Positions 1-12,695 of a stretch of DNA of 64,000 nt are shown in pieces. Origin of the DNA: Lagopus muta (taxonomy: Eukaryota > Chordata > Aves > Galliformes > Phasianidae). The position numbers and the translations under genes are program-made. How positions within the stretch are numbered: the first letter of the stretch is position 1; the number at the start of each line of letters is the position of its first letter. The stretch spans positions 32,748,508-32,812,507 of the forward strand of contig NC_064439.1 of assembly GCF_023343835.1 (NCBI RefSeq), read 5' to 3'. A model generated the notes under the pieces. The model saw nothing but the letters and a program-made list of their open reading frames with translations. It was not told the DNA's origin and searched no databases.

Positions 1-19
1 GGCGCACCTGGAGCAAGCT

Positions 20-50
20 TTTCTCTTATATCCAGTTTAAATCTCCCTAG
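20..50 (-). mobile_element. Possible CR1 fragment at left edge
   Basis: CTTATATCCAGTTTAAATCTC resembles the part of reverse-strand CR1 that reads TTATATCCAATCTAAATC in the better copy at 11.85 kb. It is very short. Confidence 0.35.
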
Positions 51-164
51 CAATCCGGATGTTCTCACTGAAACATCATTGCAAAATTCAGTAACAGTGC
101 AGTTTAGCTGCTGAAACTGCAGGGACACCGGTAGGAACTGGTGTTCCTTCAGCTCCTCCAGAGC

Positions 165-420
165 AGAGCCACGAGAGCCCTCCGCTCCTTCCCACCCAGG
201 CGGAGCGGATTGCGCGGACACTGCCATGGCCGTACGGCTCCACGTGTGCACAGGTGCGCCTGCTGGGTGAGGGCCGGGCTGCCGGCAGTGCCCCGGGTTG
301 CCTCTAGAGGGCGCTGGCTGACGGGGAATGGCACGGGAGGCGGCGCGGAGTCGGGTCCGCTGGCCCCGCTTCCCAAACGCCCCGAGGTGAGCCCACCGTT
401 CCGTGCTCGAGGTATATAGC
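165..420. promoter_or_regulatory. Small CpG-rich block with CTCF-like site
   Basis: A local GC/CpG-rich patch in AT-rich surroundings. It has CTCF-like CCTCTAGAGGGCGCTGG at 301-317 and possible splice donors GTGAGG near 267 and GTGAGC at 387. The open frames through it on both strands are probably incidental. It could be a distal promoter, a boundary element or the first exon of an unknown transcript. Confidence 0.4.
301..317 (+). promoter_or_regulatory. CTCF-like motif
   Basis: CCTCTAGAGGGCGCTGG fits the CTCF core (CC-N-S-Y-AG-R-GGGCGC) at nearly every constrained position, in the forward orientation. Occupancy cannot be judged from sequence. Confidence 0.6.
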
Positions 421-789
421 GTTATGGCCCTTCATTTAGGATTGCCGAGGCATCCGAGCCATTCTAAGACCGGGAATGTCGTTATGATTATAGGTTAGTT
501 CGCTTTTTTGCTGTTCTTCAGGCAAACGCACTGCTCGAAGGTAGCATTGTGTGGAGATGGTTGCTGTGCGAGTTCAGGGCAGAGCGGACGGTGCGATGCA
601 CTCGCGTTCCGAGTGTGAGGCAGAGGGTCAGAGGCCAAAAGGCTTTAATTGCGATTGCAGGAGAACAGTTGGCAGCCAGAGTGCTGATCTGGGATTTGGA
701 AATGCGCTGGCATTCTTAGGGAAGAATATAGACAAAGGTATTTAACAAGTTAGTCTGAAAAAAGATCTGTATTTTGGGTGTGTTTTCGT

Positions 790-850
790 GGAATCATAGA
801 GTTGTTTGAGTTGGGAGGGACCTATAAGAGTCACTGAGTGCCACGTCATT
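790..850 (-). mobile_element. CR1 LINE 3' fragment
   Basis: GAATCATAGAGTTGTTTGAG followed by TTGGGAGGGACC is the complement of a CR1 3' end. Only about 55-60 bases can be recognised. Confidence 0.7.
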
Positions 851-1006
851 GCAATTACTATGCTTAAGTTAATGGCTATATTTCTTCTCTTTATTCAGTT
901 TACGAATAATATGTACTGATATTTAGCTTCTTTTAAACTCTGTGCTCCAGAGCAATAGGCAAATGTTAGGATAACCTTATAAAGCAGAGCTGAACTAGGT
1001 AGCTCA

Positions 1007-1347
1007 CCCAGTACTTGAAGGGAGCACATAAACAGGAGGGGGAACAGCTGTTTACGAGGGTGGATTGTGATAGGACAAGGGGGAATGGTTTTAAACCAAG
1101 ACAAGGGAGGTTTAGGTTGGATATCAGGAGGAAGTTTTTCACTTGGAAAGTGGTGACACACTGGAACAGGTTGCCCAAGGAGGCTGTGGATGCCCCATCC
1201 CTGGAGGCATTCAAGGCCAGGTGGATGGGGCTTTGGGCAGCCTGGTCTGGTGGTTGAATACCCTGCACATAGCAGGGGGTTGAAACTGGGTGATCATTGT
1301 GATCCTTTTCAACCCAGGCCATTCTGTGATTCTATGATTCTATGAAA
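1007..1347 (+). mobile_element. CR1 LINE, 5'-truncated
   Basis: About 340 bases ending in ATTCTGTGATTCTATGATTC, the CR1 3' terminal repeat. The translated remnant FRLDIRRKFFT...HWNRLPKEAVDAPSLEAFK is the well-known CR1 3' translation seen across bird genomes. It is not a functional gene. Confidence 0.95.
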
Positions 1348-4300
1348 TGGAGAAGGTAGTGGCAGCTAAGCAGCTTGCAAAAAGTGTGCCACTTAGATCT
1401 TTGCAACATGAAAATTAATGTGAAGTTTTATGTGCCTTTCCTATACTATTGAGGAGCTCATTTTAAAACTCCAGTTTGCCCCAGAATTGTGAAGAATGTT
1501 AAAATGTTGCCAATTGGAAATGTGGCTGTTTATTTTAGGTGGCACTTGTAAATTAAAAGGAGAAAGAAAATCAAGCTGAAAAGAGAAATTCATTAAATTG
1601 AAATAAGCCTGAGTGAATACGGGCAGAATCTCACCCAAATGAAAAAGCATAGGGCAAGGGCTTGTGTGCTGGAAACTTTCTGGGCTCCCTATGTAACTTT
1701 TCTGTATTTCTAAATGGTGTAAATACTTAAAAGTTCTGGGTATTTTCAATTACTATTGTTAGAGAGAAAACAAGCTTCGGTTTCTTCAAACCTTGTTTCA
1801 TTGAATGTGTCTGAGTCATTGGAAAAGTCATTCCATCATGTCTAGAGACTGTTTTTATTCAGAGCACTTGTCAGGAAAGAAAATAAACAAGTATTAGTTC
1901 CTGCCACCATTCATTTCAGAACAGCTACAACTGATATAATTAGGTCTCAGATTTAAAAAAAAAAAAAAAAAAAAAAAAGGAATGAAAAGATATAGGATTA
2001 TATATGTCAGTCGCTGAGCATTTGGCATGAACAGCTTTTCCAACACTTGCTCTGGTTATTATAAGTTTTGAGCTGTAAATGACTGCATTCAGCAGCAAAC
2101 CCGTCAGGCTGGAGAATTTTTCATTAAATGTTTGATCTAGAAATTTTTAATCAGCGCACAAATAAAACAAATTACTGAAGCACTACATCAGCTACGGTGG
2201 ACGTAATTGGGATGAATGGGTGATGTAAGCGGTGGGGAACAGCGCGAGCATTCTTAGCAGAGGGCCTGGGGCTGCAGAACTTGTTACCACTAGAGACAGA
2301 GGAGCCTGAGTCCTAACCTGTATCTTGAACATGGCGAGATGCACCTATTAAGGACATTTCCAGAGAACGTACTGATAAATCATGCATGCTATACAGCTTT
2401 ACTGGGGAGGGACCAACTTCTGGAACAATAATGTGTGCTCATGAAATAATGCTGTGATGGGGTGTGTCCTGAAAACCAAGCAGATTTTATCTTCTGAAGG
2501 AAAAATGAGCATTTTGCGTTCTCAAGTTTTCATCACTGTTTTCTGTCATTGAAGGCAAGTGTAGAGGACTTACCTTAAGGCCTTATCTGATGAAATACTT
2601 TTTGTGACTTCAATATATTAATCGTGGTTAGAAGTTGTAACCGTGCTGAAACGAATGGACCTGCTCTGACTCTGTAACCAAGGCTCTGACACAAAGGTTA
2701 TTGACTTTTTAGCTTGAAAGCAGCCATTCTTTTAGCTGGTCTGGTTAGTGAAATTTTGGAAAATGTTGGCAGCAAGATGTTGCAACCAGATGAACGATTC
2801 AAAGGGGAGATTAAAAAGCAGCAGCACGTAATGATCAAGAACACTGTTACCTGTTCATCCTAGCAGTGTGGATTTCTTAGGGCAGTTTTGTTTGACGTTT
2901 GTATCTAGCCTAAGATAGAACACTGCTGTTTATTTAAGTTTGGTTTCCTGCTTTTGAAGAAATTAACCTAGGGAAAGTAATACAACTGTGGGGGCTTATG
3001 CTGTGCTCTGAAGGCTGCCATGGAGCTAAAGTTTCATGGCTGACAGAATGCCTTATGTCAGCTCGTCGCTAGTTGGGAATGAGACCATCACCCACAGATT
3101 TGTGTGCCTGAAGCTGCAGCTGAGGCAGGTTGTATTCCCGCAACCTAGAAAGCTCACCTCTATCTGGATCTCTAGAAACATTACTCTTGTTTCAATGGAT
3201 CCAGAACTGCTCCTCAAAATCCTGGATTGAGCAGGCAGGAGTGGCAGCAGTCTGCGTACAGCGGGGGCTGCGCTAACCCAGCGTCTGTCGGCTTTGTGTG
3301 GGCTGTGCAGGCGAACGTTCACGTGTTTTCAGATATGGCATATGTGGGAAAAAAGCTCCACCTCACAAGCTCTGAAGCAACAGGAGGTGAAATATGTCCT
3401 GAAAATGATCAAAACCCTCCTGACAAAAACTCAGCACAACAAACAAATCTGGCTCTTGCTCTCAAGCCGTATATGTTAGCTAATGCTTGTCACAAGGGAG
3501 GCACCAAAGATGAAGGAAAGCGATCTTTGCTGCAAAATCTCGATTCTGCTTCTTCTTTCTCCCCGTCCTCCCCCTTTTATTTTAATCCCTTGCATTTCAA
3601 ATAGCAATTTATATCCATTTATATCCTGTGTATATCCTGTACGCCTTATCTCAGGTAAGATAAAAACAGTGGCTTCACTCCATCAGCATAATCAGTTGTG
3701 TTAATATTGCTGATAGCAGGCCTGGCTCAGTGCTTACATTGCCCCGTACGGGCTGTGTCTGTGCAGGCACGGCTAAGGGATTCTTCTAAAAACTTCTGTA
3801 CATTTTAGAAAAGAAAACATAAAAAACCCTCATGAGGAGATAGTTTAAAAAATGAGAAAATTAAACCTGTTCTCCTTCAAATTTCAGTAGTCTTTAAAAC
3901 ACAAGAAACTTTTCTCGAACTGAACAACTTACTGCATTTTGTTTCATTTTTATTCTGCTTTCTGAAGACTGACAGAGTTCAAGTTAGTGCCTATAGACAC
4001 TGAAAGAAGTTCTTGGTTGCAAAGTGTGAAAAACTGTCATGTGTTTCTCTAAATATGGTAAACAAAATTAGAATTAGATGCTGGCATTCACCATCTTTGA
4101 AGAAGGAAGATTTTGGTACAGCCAAGTATCTAACAGTCCCTGTCTGCTCTGATGAGCTGCGTTTCTCCTCTGTCCCTGAAGACATCTTTACGCACTACAT
4201 CTCATGGCTGGCCCGACTGTTTTCTGCTCTACTTTCAAGCTTAATGCTTCCAAAAGAAAATTAAACTCCTTAGGAAATGCTCAGCTCCCTCTTCCAATGT

Positions 4301-5147
4301 TGCTCTCATCCAGAGTCGTCTTTTCTCTTCTGGAAATATTTAACAACAGTCTTTGAGACAAACTTTCTCTTCTTAATTTCATGCCTGAGTCATCCATGGT
4401 GTCGGCATGTATCTGTGTATATGTTCCAGCAACCCACAGCACTTCTTTCACATTTTCAATCCCCTTACCTGGTGTGTCTCATGGTCCTCCTCAGGGGAAA
4501 ACAAGGGAGTGAACATTGAGCCAGCAATTAATAGCTAAACACGTATGAGCATCGCTGGGTCTAGGATTTCAGCATGAGCATTTTTCCCCTCGTGTTTCCA
4601 GCAGGCATTTTGCCACCTCTTAGGGCTTTCCACAAACAAATCGATGTCTCAATCAACTGAGATCACATTGTTTCTGTTCTACTGTCCTGCACACAAATAA
4701 GCTGATACGTTTTTGTACCCAGGTATTTTTCCTATCATTGTCTGACCATTTAATTTCCATCCTCACCTCGTAATCTTTTCAGTGCTGCCTACCTCATGCT
4801 AGGCTGAGTGTCATCAGATCTTCTGGCAGCAGTTGCATCGGTTTTCTCTCTTGACATGAGCTATTTATCTCTGCTACTAAAACAATGCTTGAAACAGTTT
4901 AGAATTGCAGCTTTAGAAAAACAAGTTCTCTCTTTTTCCACTATGCACCTGTGTTTCCTGAAGGTGTTTCTAGTGAGCCTTGCTGTAATGAATTACTTTT
5001 AGTGGCACTGTTTGCTTAAATGAACAAGGCAATCCATCCTAAAAGTTTAAGCTCATTCGTTTTTTCTAGGAGCACAGAATCTAAAAATCTGTCTTCTTCT
5101 TCATTCTGATTGCACTTCAAACTCCTGTACATCCTTTTCTTAAAAAG
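1348..5147. other. Upstream flank, no gene recognised
   Basis: Unique AT-rich sequence with an A-run at 1955. The short open frames lack codon structure or recognisable motifs. The stretch around 2080-2250, with homeodomain-like TTTTTAATC, ATTAAATG and GTAATTGG, could be a conserved enhancer. Confidence 0.6.
1955..1978 (+). repeat. (A)24 run
   Basis: An uninterrupted run of 24 A. The sequence before it does not look like a processed copy of a gene. Confidence 0.95.
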
Positions 5148-5262
5148 GGTAGATGTGGCACTGAGGGATGTGGTTAATGGGCATGGTGGGGATGGGTTGG
5201 TGGTTGGACTAGGTGATCTTAGAGGTCTTTTCCAACCATAACAATCCCATTCTGTGATCCCA
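5148..5262 (+). mobile_element. CR1 LINE 3' fragment
   Basis: Contains GGGCATGGTGG, GGTTGGACTAGGTGATCTTA and GAGGTCTTTTCCAACC, ending ATTCTGTGAT. It is a short 3' end copy. Confidence 0.93.
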
Positions 5263-7139
5263 GCTATATGAGTGAGGTTCAGGAGTACCATTTGCATGTT
5301 TCATGTAGTGGTCATTCAGGTAAATTTTCCTTGTGTATAGATTAGTTTCCACGTTTCCCTATTTTTGCACATGTAGAGCATCCCTTTCACTCGTGCTTCC
5401 TTCTAAGTTATTGAGGGGGGTTTTGAAAGACTTTTATGATGACGGATGTACTGAGAATTTGCTTTCGTTGCTGCTCTTAGGAATGAAATACATCACTTTC
5501 AAAAGCAGGAATTAATTTACTATATCATTCTGATTTACTTGCTTATCCAGTGAGAAGTCTGAATCAGAATTTTTTTATTTACATAACGTTAATTTGGTTG
5601 CTAGAGTTGCTGTTAGCTGAAGTTCAGCCATATCTGAATAAATGTCTTATCTGTAGCTCTGTGTAACATGTAAGAAAAAACTCTCCTTGCAGCTTTCACT
5701 GCACCTCACGTACCGTGTATTATAGAAACCCTGTGCAGCCTCTTCAGTTTTCATGCCTTAAATATTATGTAAATCTGTCTTTGGGACATGGGGTGTGTTG
5801 GTTGATCCGTGATAGATGGGGGAGGGAAGAGGAAATCAGGGTTCATGCCATATACTTCGTCTGTTGTTCTACTTCTCAATTTTCTGTCACTTTCATATGT
5901 CATTTCTTCTTTTTCATATTAGCGTGCTGATCTTTAGACACAAACTTAATGGATTGCAAACTGAAATTTATTACCTACAAATGCATATCTGTCTTGTTTT
6001 CTTGCACTATCCTCTAAGAGCCATGAATTTCTCTGTCTAGAAATTTAAGAGGTCTTCCTCCTCTTCAACCAAGGGATAAAATCTGCCAAAGAAACTTGTG
6101 GAAGTGACAAGGGAATCATTGAGAAAGACATGAAGTTAAAACCAGTGTATTTTTTAATGTCAAATATAGAGTGAGCTTTGCAAATCCAATCTGGAAATCA
6201 CCTACGTATGAACACTAGTTTTGTAAATGTTTTTCTAGGAGTAACTAGGAGAGGCATTATTGCCTGAGTCTCAAGTCTCTAAAATATTTGCAAACTACTC
6301 AAAGTATTCTGCTGTAATTTTTTTCCTGTTTAGTCACTCATTGGAGCCAGCTACATTTTAATGATTGATTGCAGACACGGGATGAATGTTGGCCTGCCTC
6401 ATTGAATCCATGGGAGTTTTCCTATTGACTTTAGTGAGGCCAGGATTTTACCCATGGATTTTACAGCAGCGAAATGCAACAAACATGATTCTGTACTTCA
6501 GCTAAAATAAAACACGTGACACATTCTGCATTACAGGAATGAAAGCAAAGCTATACGCTTTCTAAAAATGGTTTTGTGCAGCTATGAGCTTTTGATTAAA
6601 CCAATGTTTTCGCACCTGCTGAGGTAAAAGTCCTAAAAAGTCAAACTGCTGTCGCTGTTTTGGTTTGTATATCTAACTTTATAATACATACTGCAGTAGC
6701 CCATCCTAAATTAAAAATTGAAAGTTAAAGGGTTTTTTTTTTCATGCACTAGTAATATAACCTCTAAGTCACATGTGAATGTACCGTGTAATTTATATCG
6801 TTGTGATGTCAGCAGTATATTATGTAAGTTGTTAGCGGCAGATGAGGTTTAGTAGTGCAGACCAATTTTCGTTTTCCTTAATGTGATTTTTAGTCATTTT
6901 GTTCTAGAAAAAGTCGTGTTAACCCTTTGGCTGCTGTGGCTTTTTATTTCTTCCTGATAGGACTGCTCTGATAGGACGTGTCTGAGTCAAATCCTATTAG
7001 AAAGTCATTATCAATGTCCTCATCCACATTTGTGTGAAATCCTGATGCTGCAGCCTGGTAGCAAACACTTCACTTTCTCCTGCTGCATCACCACAATTAG
7101 TAACTTTGCAATTGCTTGGGAACTAATACCTGGTCTAGT

Positions 7140-7236
7140 ATTAAATGGGGAGGTTGGTGGCCCTGCATGTGGCAGGGGGGTTGGAGATTCATGATCCTTG
7201 AGGTTCCTTCCAACCCTGGCCATTCTGTGATATTAC
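7140..7236 (+). mobile_element. CR1 LINE 3' fragment
   Basis: GGTGGCCCTGCATGTGGCAG, GGTTCCTTCCAACCCTGGCC and ATTCTGTGAT mark a CR1 3' end of about 100 bases. Confidence 0.88.
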
Positions 7237-9102
7237 TTGTCATCTCCTTTGCTGCTCTTAGACTGAAAAATAAAGCAGAAATGTGACTCTCCCTGCACAG
7301 ATCTTAACTAAGCAGGCTGTGCAGGGAATTGCAATGGGTGTTATGAAGGCTCTGGTACCACCCTTCTGCAGCCCTCATCCCTGAGCGCCTTCATACAACT
7401 TGAGTAACAGTGGTCCTCTGTTAAGAACCATTCATGTATTTCTTCCCCCCTCTTGGGTTTCTAAGCATCCTGATATAACCGATGCAGTTAGAAGAAGCAT
7501 TTGAAAAAGATTATCTGCAGATTCTTATTAATAATGTTTTCCCCCCTTTTCTGTTTAAAGCAGCAAAAAAGTTAAAGTGAGTCATATGAAGGTATGAGCA
7601 TCTCAGTAGCATATTTAAGGATGGAAGAGCAGCTTTTGTACCTCTGATATTCCTGATATCCCCACAGACAGAATGGGTAAGACAGAGTCTCTTTAAAAAA
7701 GAGGTAATAATAGCACTTAAAATGTCTTTAAGATCTTTTTGTCGCATGAACCTGTGTTTGTTTTTGTTTTATTCAGTGCACAAATACAGCTGTTATTCCA
7801 GTCTATTAAAAAGGGATGTGACAAAATGGGACAAATTAGAATTTCTTTTTTCCTCCGTTCTTAAATATTATTTCAAAATTAGACTCTCAGAAGCATACAG
7901 AAATGCCATCTCCTTTACACCTTATTTCCCATTCTGCTCCCAAGGCTAAAAAAAACCCAACACAACAAAAATACAACAAAAAAGACTGTAAAGGCCAGCC
8001 AAATAGAAACAAGGTATGTGTGCCTCCATATGTGTCTCACTGGAACCATGTTTTCCAGAAAATATGTTCCAAACCAGACTTCCATATTCATGCACTGAAC
8101 AACAGTCTCAGTTCAGTTAAGCTAGGAGTATTCAAGAAGCACAGCACCATGACTCCTCTTTTACCAAGAATAAGGACTAACATGGAATAAGACTAATTTG
8201 GGGTAACTCAAGAAGAGCTCAAAGAGATTGTTTAAGCATTGCTCAAAGTTCAGTTAGATCGATGCAATCAGCACATCTCTGCCATGAGTTAAAAGTCAGC
8301 AAAGAGCCTCCTCCCAGTGCTGAGCTCTCTTGCTTCTCAGTAGCGGTGTGCATTGGCTTTCTCATGCTTTGTCAACACTTCACAGTTGAATTCAGGTGGG
8401 GAGTTTAACGTGGTCCTTCACAGGTAATCTTCCAGGGAATGGAAAAAATATATGGGCAAAAGTTCTGGGCTGTGGCTAAAAGGCAGTGACTCCCATTTGA
8501 TAGATGATATGTAGAAATTCAAGTCAGTTTGCCTTTGCAGAGAAATGTGTCAATTAGGTCCTATCTCAGGGTTGCACAGCATCTGTCATTGAGCCGTAGC
8601 CTGGGGCATCATTCAGAGATGGGAGAGAGGTGATGTTTCAATTTGATGTTGCAAGGAACAAGAGATGCTGGTAGGCATCTTTATTTTCCAGAAACAGAAA
8701 GCTGTGGCTTTTTGTATTATCACAGGATCAAACACACTCTCATGTTAATCCATATTATAGATGTATGTAGAAGGAATGGGGCAAGTCATTTTTCTCTCAC
8801 AAAGCTCTTCTGTTGCATTGCAGCGGCTCCTCCTGAGATCTGCTCTCTTGTCCCCTGCTGAGAACAGAGGAACGTCATGCAGGACAGGTAGGACCATCAG
8901 ATGGAGAGATATGCTGCAAGTGAAGAAATGCAGATGTGACGTGCTTGACATCCCACACTGCTGTTTCACATCCCTGTGAGGTATCACACTTCCTTTCCCC
9001 TCCAGCCCGCTGGAGAAATGACAGTGTTGAACAGGAACACTGCTTTCTGTTTGAATTGCAGCTAATAGAAATGTTTGGGTTTTTTGTTGTTGTTGTTTTG
9101 GT

Positions 9103-9103
<1 letters not shown>

Positions 9104-9145
<42 letters not shown>
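9104..9145 (+). repeat. (T)42 run
   Basis: Forty-two uninterrupted T preceded by a TTG-rich stretch from 9070. Such a long mononucleotide run is prone to length polymorphism and assembly error. Confidence 0.95.
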
Positions 9146-9148
<3 letters not shown>

Positions 9149-10208
9149 GCTGAATACTCCCTGACTTCTGGTTAATTCTAATTATTCTCCAATTTCTGCC
9201 TCAGCTGTAAGACTAATCTGGTACTTCCTAGTAAGCCCCTGAAACCATAGCAAGTACTTGGTTCCCTGTGCTCATATCCCTTTCAGTTTGTTACTAAAAT
9301 AAGTAGAGATGGGATCTGAACAGAGATGTAATAATTAAGGAACCAAGTGTTGCATTAAAAATACCAGATTTATATTTTTTCAGGTTATTACTGGGATTGC
9401 TATATATTAAATAATATAATTTGTATCCCCTTTTAAAATGCATTTTACTATGGCCATGTATTAAAGAATGTGTTATGATCCAGAAATCAATTCTTCTCCT
9501 TATCATTTTATTTCCAAGGCTCTGTTTCTGTGACTAGTATAGATCTTTACTAAAAGAGAAAAGAGCTCTGAATTATATATTTTTTACTTTTTGTAGATAG
9601 TTTTACAAGTCACGTGTGGGGATCTGAAGTGTTTAGCAGAGTATAAGGAGGTGAATAAATCACTGTTCAATTAGACCAAAAGATACTGGTGAAAGGTACT
9701 TGTAATGAGTTAATTGCAAGGGCCAAAGCTGTGCTGGCAACAGCTTGGTTAAACATGTGGTTAACGATGTTATAGGAAGAAGAGGTATGTAAAATATTAA
9801 ACTGTGCTAGCAGTAAATATTAATTTTATGTGACAGCAATAGTGTCTTCCTGAGACTGATATGTGACATGCAAAAGCCCTGTAATTATTTTAACATCTTT
9901 ACTTATCAGTGATTTTAATGATATGACAAAGATTTGAGGTGTTTGCTGAAACAGCACTACTGTCATTTACTATCAGTCAAACAAAATGTCATTCTAATTC
10001 ACTTCACTGTTAAAGTCTGAGTAGTTTTCATACCGATGAAGTACAGCTGTGAAGGGTACGTTCTCCCTGGCTTTTGTAATTAAAGAAAATCAAAATGGCA
10101 GAGATTCTCTGGAAATGTTTATTAGGACATACATAAGACAGAGAAGTATTTGAGTAGTGATTTTGCCATCAGAAGAAAGCAGCTTTATAAAAATAGATGT
10201 GATTTCAA

Positions 10209-10428
10209 AGAATCATAGAACCATGAAGGTTGGAAGAGACCACTGAGGTCACTGAGTCCAACCACCAACCCATCCTCATCATGTGCCCACTAACCATGTC
10301 CCTCAGTGCCACTTCCCCATGGTTCTTGAACACCTCCAGGGATGGTGATTGCACCACCTCCCTGGGCAGCCTGTGCCACTGCAGCACCGCTCTTTCTGGG
10401 AAGATACTAATATCCAACCTGAAATGAC
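10209..10428 (-). mobile_element. CR1 LINE 3' fragment
   Basis: Starts GAATCATAGAACCATGAAGG and continues through GAGTCCAACCACCAACCC, ACCTCCAGGGATGG and ATATCCAACCTGAA, the reverse complement of a CR1 3' region. The complement translates to a [18 protein letters not shown] remnant. Confidence 0.95.
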
Positions 10429-11639
10429 TTCATACCTTAAACTTAATTACGAGACAGATAAAACAAGTAGTGCCCCATGTAGCTGATTACTTAGTGCTTC
10501 TCATTACAAGTTTCTTCAATCACTAGAAGATGTTGCCAAGTTTGAAGCCATTCAGGATGAGGATTTCCGTACCAGGTGCCTGCCGCAGGCTGGAGTATTT
10601 TGGAAAGCTTCTTCTAAAATTTAGCCATTCCAGAAACAATGTACCAGAGAAAGTAAATTTCCTTGCCTAACATTATCCCAACCCCCCCAATTTGTTCCTG
10701 GAACCTCTGTTGCTTTTGGAGCAGGAACTTGAAATGGTGCAGAAACCACCCCATTGTCCCAGGCCGTGCCTTTGATGAGCCTCTAAGATTTGCCCAAATT
10801 TGTCCCCCATACAGAGGAGGTTCTCAAGTTACAGCTTGTCAGCAGGGCTGTGCTCACTGACTGCACACATTTCTGATTTGCTGAGTCCATTATGCTAATC
10901 TAAACCACCTTGATAGGAGCTGCTATTACAGAGCTGCTCAGTGCATTGCCGGCACGCCAACACGCCTCGGCTCAGCGGGAGGCGGCCGCTCTGCTGGCAG
11001 AGCGTTCCCTGCCATAGGGCACCCCTCGGTTTGCACCAGCAGCTCAGCAGCTATGTTCCCTGAGTGTCCCCTCTCTGAAGGCAGAACCAAACAGAGCTTT
11101 GCCTCTCGGTGTTGCTTTTCCCATCCCCACGTGGGTCAGTGCAGACTAAGAAAGTGGTTGGCTAAGGATGGAGAGAAGGCTGCCGACAGATGAGGGGAGA
11201 GCAGATAAAAGCAGGGGATGAACAGGAGGAGGGCAACAGGAGCTGTTGAGAAGTGCAACAGGAACTGGGTTGGGGGTTGAGGGGAGGGAAGTGGCAATTT
11301 GTGCCACATACAGCAGTGGATTTCAGCTGGAGAGGAACTGGAGCTTTGCCTATGCTCTTCCCCCAGCACCCACAGCTCATTTCAGGAGTCAAGAACGTTC
11401 CTTTGGGACCAGAGAGTCATCTCAGGAACACAGCATCTCTACTTTGCAGTCAGCACAATTCAGTGTAACCACCTGTCATGAACACAGAGCAGAGTCAAGT
11501 CAGAAACTTTGACACAGTGTACACTCAAAGCGTTACTTGCTCTTGTAATCTGTGTACATGTCACTGAGAGTCTGCAGTATGATTCATAAGAAAGCAATCT
11601 CAGTAGACTCGTAGTATAAAACTGTGGCTAATACTTAGA

Positions 11640-12370
11640 GTTATAGAACTGTATAATCATTTGTGTTGGAAGCAACCCTTAAAGGTTACCTAGTCCAGCT
11701 CCTCTGCAGTAAACAGGGACACCTACAGCTAAATCAGGTGCTCTGTGCCAGGTCCCGCCTGGCCTTGAATGTCTCCAAGGATGAGGCTTCCACCATGCCT
11801 CTGGGAGACTTGTTCCAGTGCCTCAGCTCTGTCATTGTAGAACACTTCTTCCTTATATCCAATCTAAATCTTTCTACATTTAGTTTGAAATCATTTCCCC
11901 TTGTCCTATCGCAACAGATAGGATTTTTGCTGAAGTGTCTGTTCTCTTCTTTCTTACAGCCCCCCCTTCAGATACTGAAAGTCAGTAATCAGGTCTCCCT
12001 CAGAGCCTTCTCTTCTCCAGGCTGAACAGCCCCAGCTCTCTCAGCCTATCCTTGTAGGGGAGGTGTTCCGTCCCTGGGACATCTTTGTGGCCCCTCTCTG
12101 GACATGCTCCAACAGCAATATGTCTCTCTTGTACTGAAGACTCCACATCTGGATGCAGAACTCCAGGTGAGGTCTCAGCAGCTCAGAGCAGAGGGACTGG
12201 ATCACCTCCCCCACCTTGCTGAGCGCGCTGCTTTGGACGCAGCCCAGGATACGGTCGGCTTTCTGGGCTGCGGGGACACATTGCTGGCTCCTGTCCACAA
12301 GCACTCCCAGGTCCTTTCCGGCAGGGCTGCGATCCATCCTTACATCCCCCACCACGGTCACCCTAGGCAC
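11640..12370 (-). mobile_element. CR1 LINE, about 730 bp, with reverse transcriptase ORF C-terminal remnant
   Basis: The longest CR1 copy here, on the reverse strand with its 3' end near 11640. Between 12041 and 12370 the complement is open for 109 codons and contains [20 protein letters not shown] and [12 protein letters not shown], typical of the end of CR1 ORF2 (reverse transcriptase polyprotein). The rest decays through GCTGAACAGCCCCAGCTCTC and TTTCCCCTTGTCCTATCGCA. The element is 5'-truncated and dead, and it stops exactly where the CREB5 CpG island begins. Confidence 0.95.
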
Positions 12371-12531
12371 GGCACCTGAGTCCCGCGCTCGGCGTCACCC
12401 ATTCTCCGGGTAAGAACCCCGCCGCTCTCCCAGCAGCGCGGGGCGCGGAGCGCCTCGGGGCCGCCCCATGCCGGCCGCGCGGTGGCGGACCCCTCCGCCG
12501 TCCCGGTGCGGGGCGGGGCCTCTCGGCGCTG

Positions 12532-12538
12532 TGACTCA
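12532..12538. promoter_or_regulatory. AP-1 site (TGACTCA)
   Basis: A perfect AP-1/TRE heptamer inside the CpG island, 149 bases before the CRE. FOS/JUN dimers bind this site and JUN:ATF-family heterodimers may do so more weakly. A heptamer can occur by chance, but here it sits in a promoter beside other bZIP sites. Confidence 0.65.
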
Positions 12539-12680
12539 CCCCGGCCCGCCCCGTGCTGCGCTGTGCCAACGGAGGTGGGACCGTCCGAGGCCGCGCCCCC
12601 GCCCCGCGCTGCCGGCAACCCCCCCCCCCCCCTCCCTCCCGGCACGGACTGCAATGATTTAGAAGTTCAGGAATCCCACG

Positions 12681-12688
12681 TGACGTCA
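12681..12688. promoter_or_regulatory. Perfect palindromic CRE (TGACGTCA)
   Basis: An eight-base CRE consensus, the optimal site for CREB/ATF factors including the ATF2/CREB5 subfamily. It overlaps an E-box CACGTG at 12677-12682 and lies about 60 bases upstream of the inferred start, a typical position for a functional CRE. Autoregulation by CREB5 or control by CREB1 is inference. Confidence 0.8.
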
Positions 12689-12695
12689 CGGAGGG

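Larger units (their letters stand above)
5263..11639. other. Upstream flank between CR1 copies, no gene recognised
   Basis: Mostly unique AT-rich sequence interrupted by the CR1 pieces at 7.1 and 10.2 kb and the T-run at 9.1 kb. Composition becomes more GC-rich after about 10.9 kb towards the promoter, including GGCGGCCGCT near 10980. I see no supported exon. Confidence 0.6.

Noticed and set aside
1015..1257. 80-codon open frame with HWNRLPKEAVDAPSLEAFK
   Set aside because: It is the 3' part of a CR1 LINE, not a host gene.
8936..9175. Open frame ending in a phenylalanine run
   Set aside because: The run is the translation of the (T)42 repeat.
12041..12370. 109-codon - strand open frame resembling a reverse transcriptase C-terminus
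   Set aside because: A truncated CR1 remnant without the catalytic domain; listed as a mobile element, not a gene.
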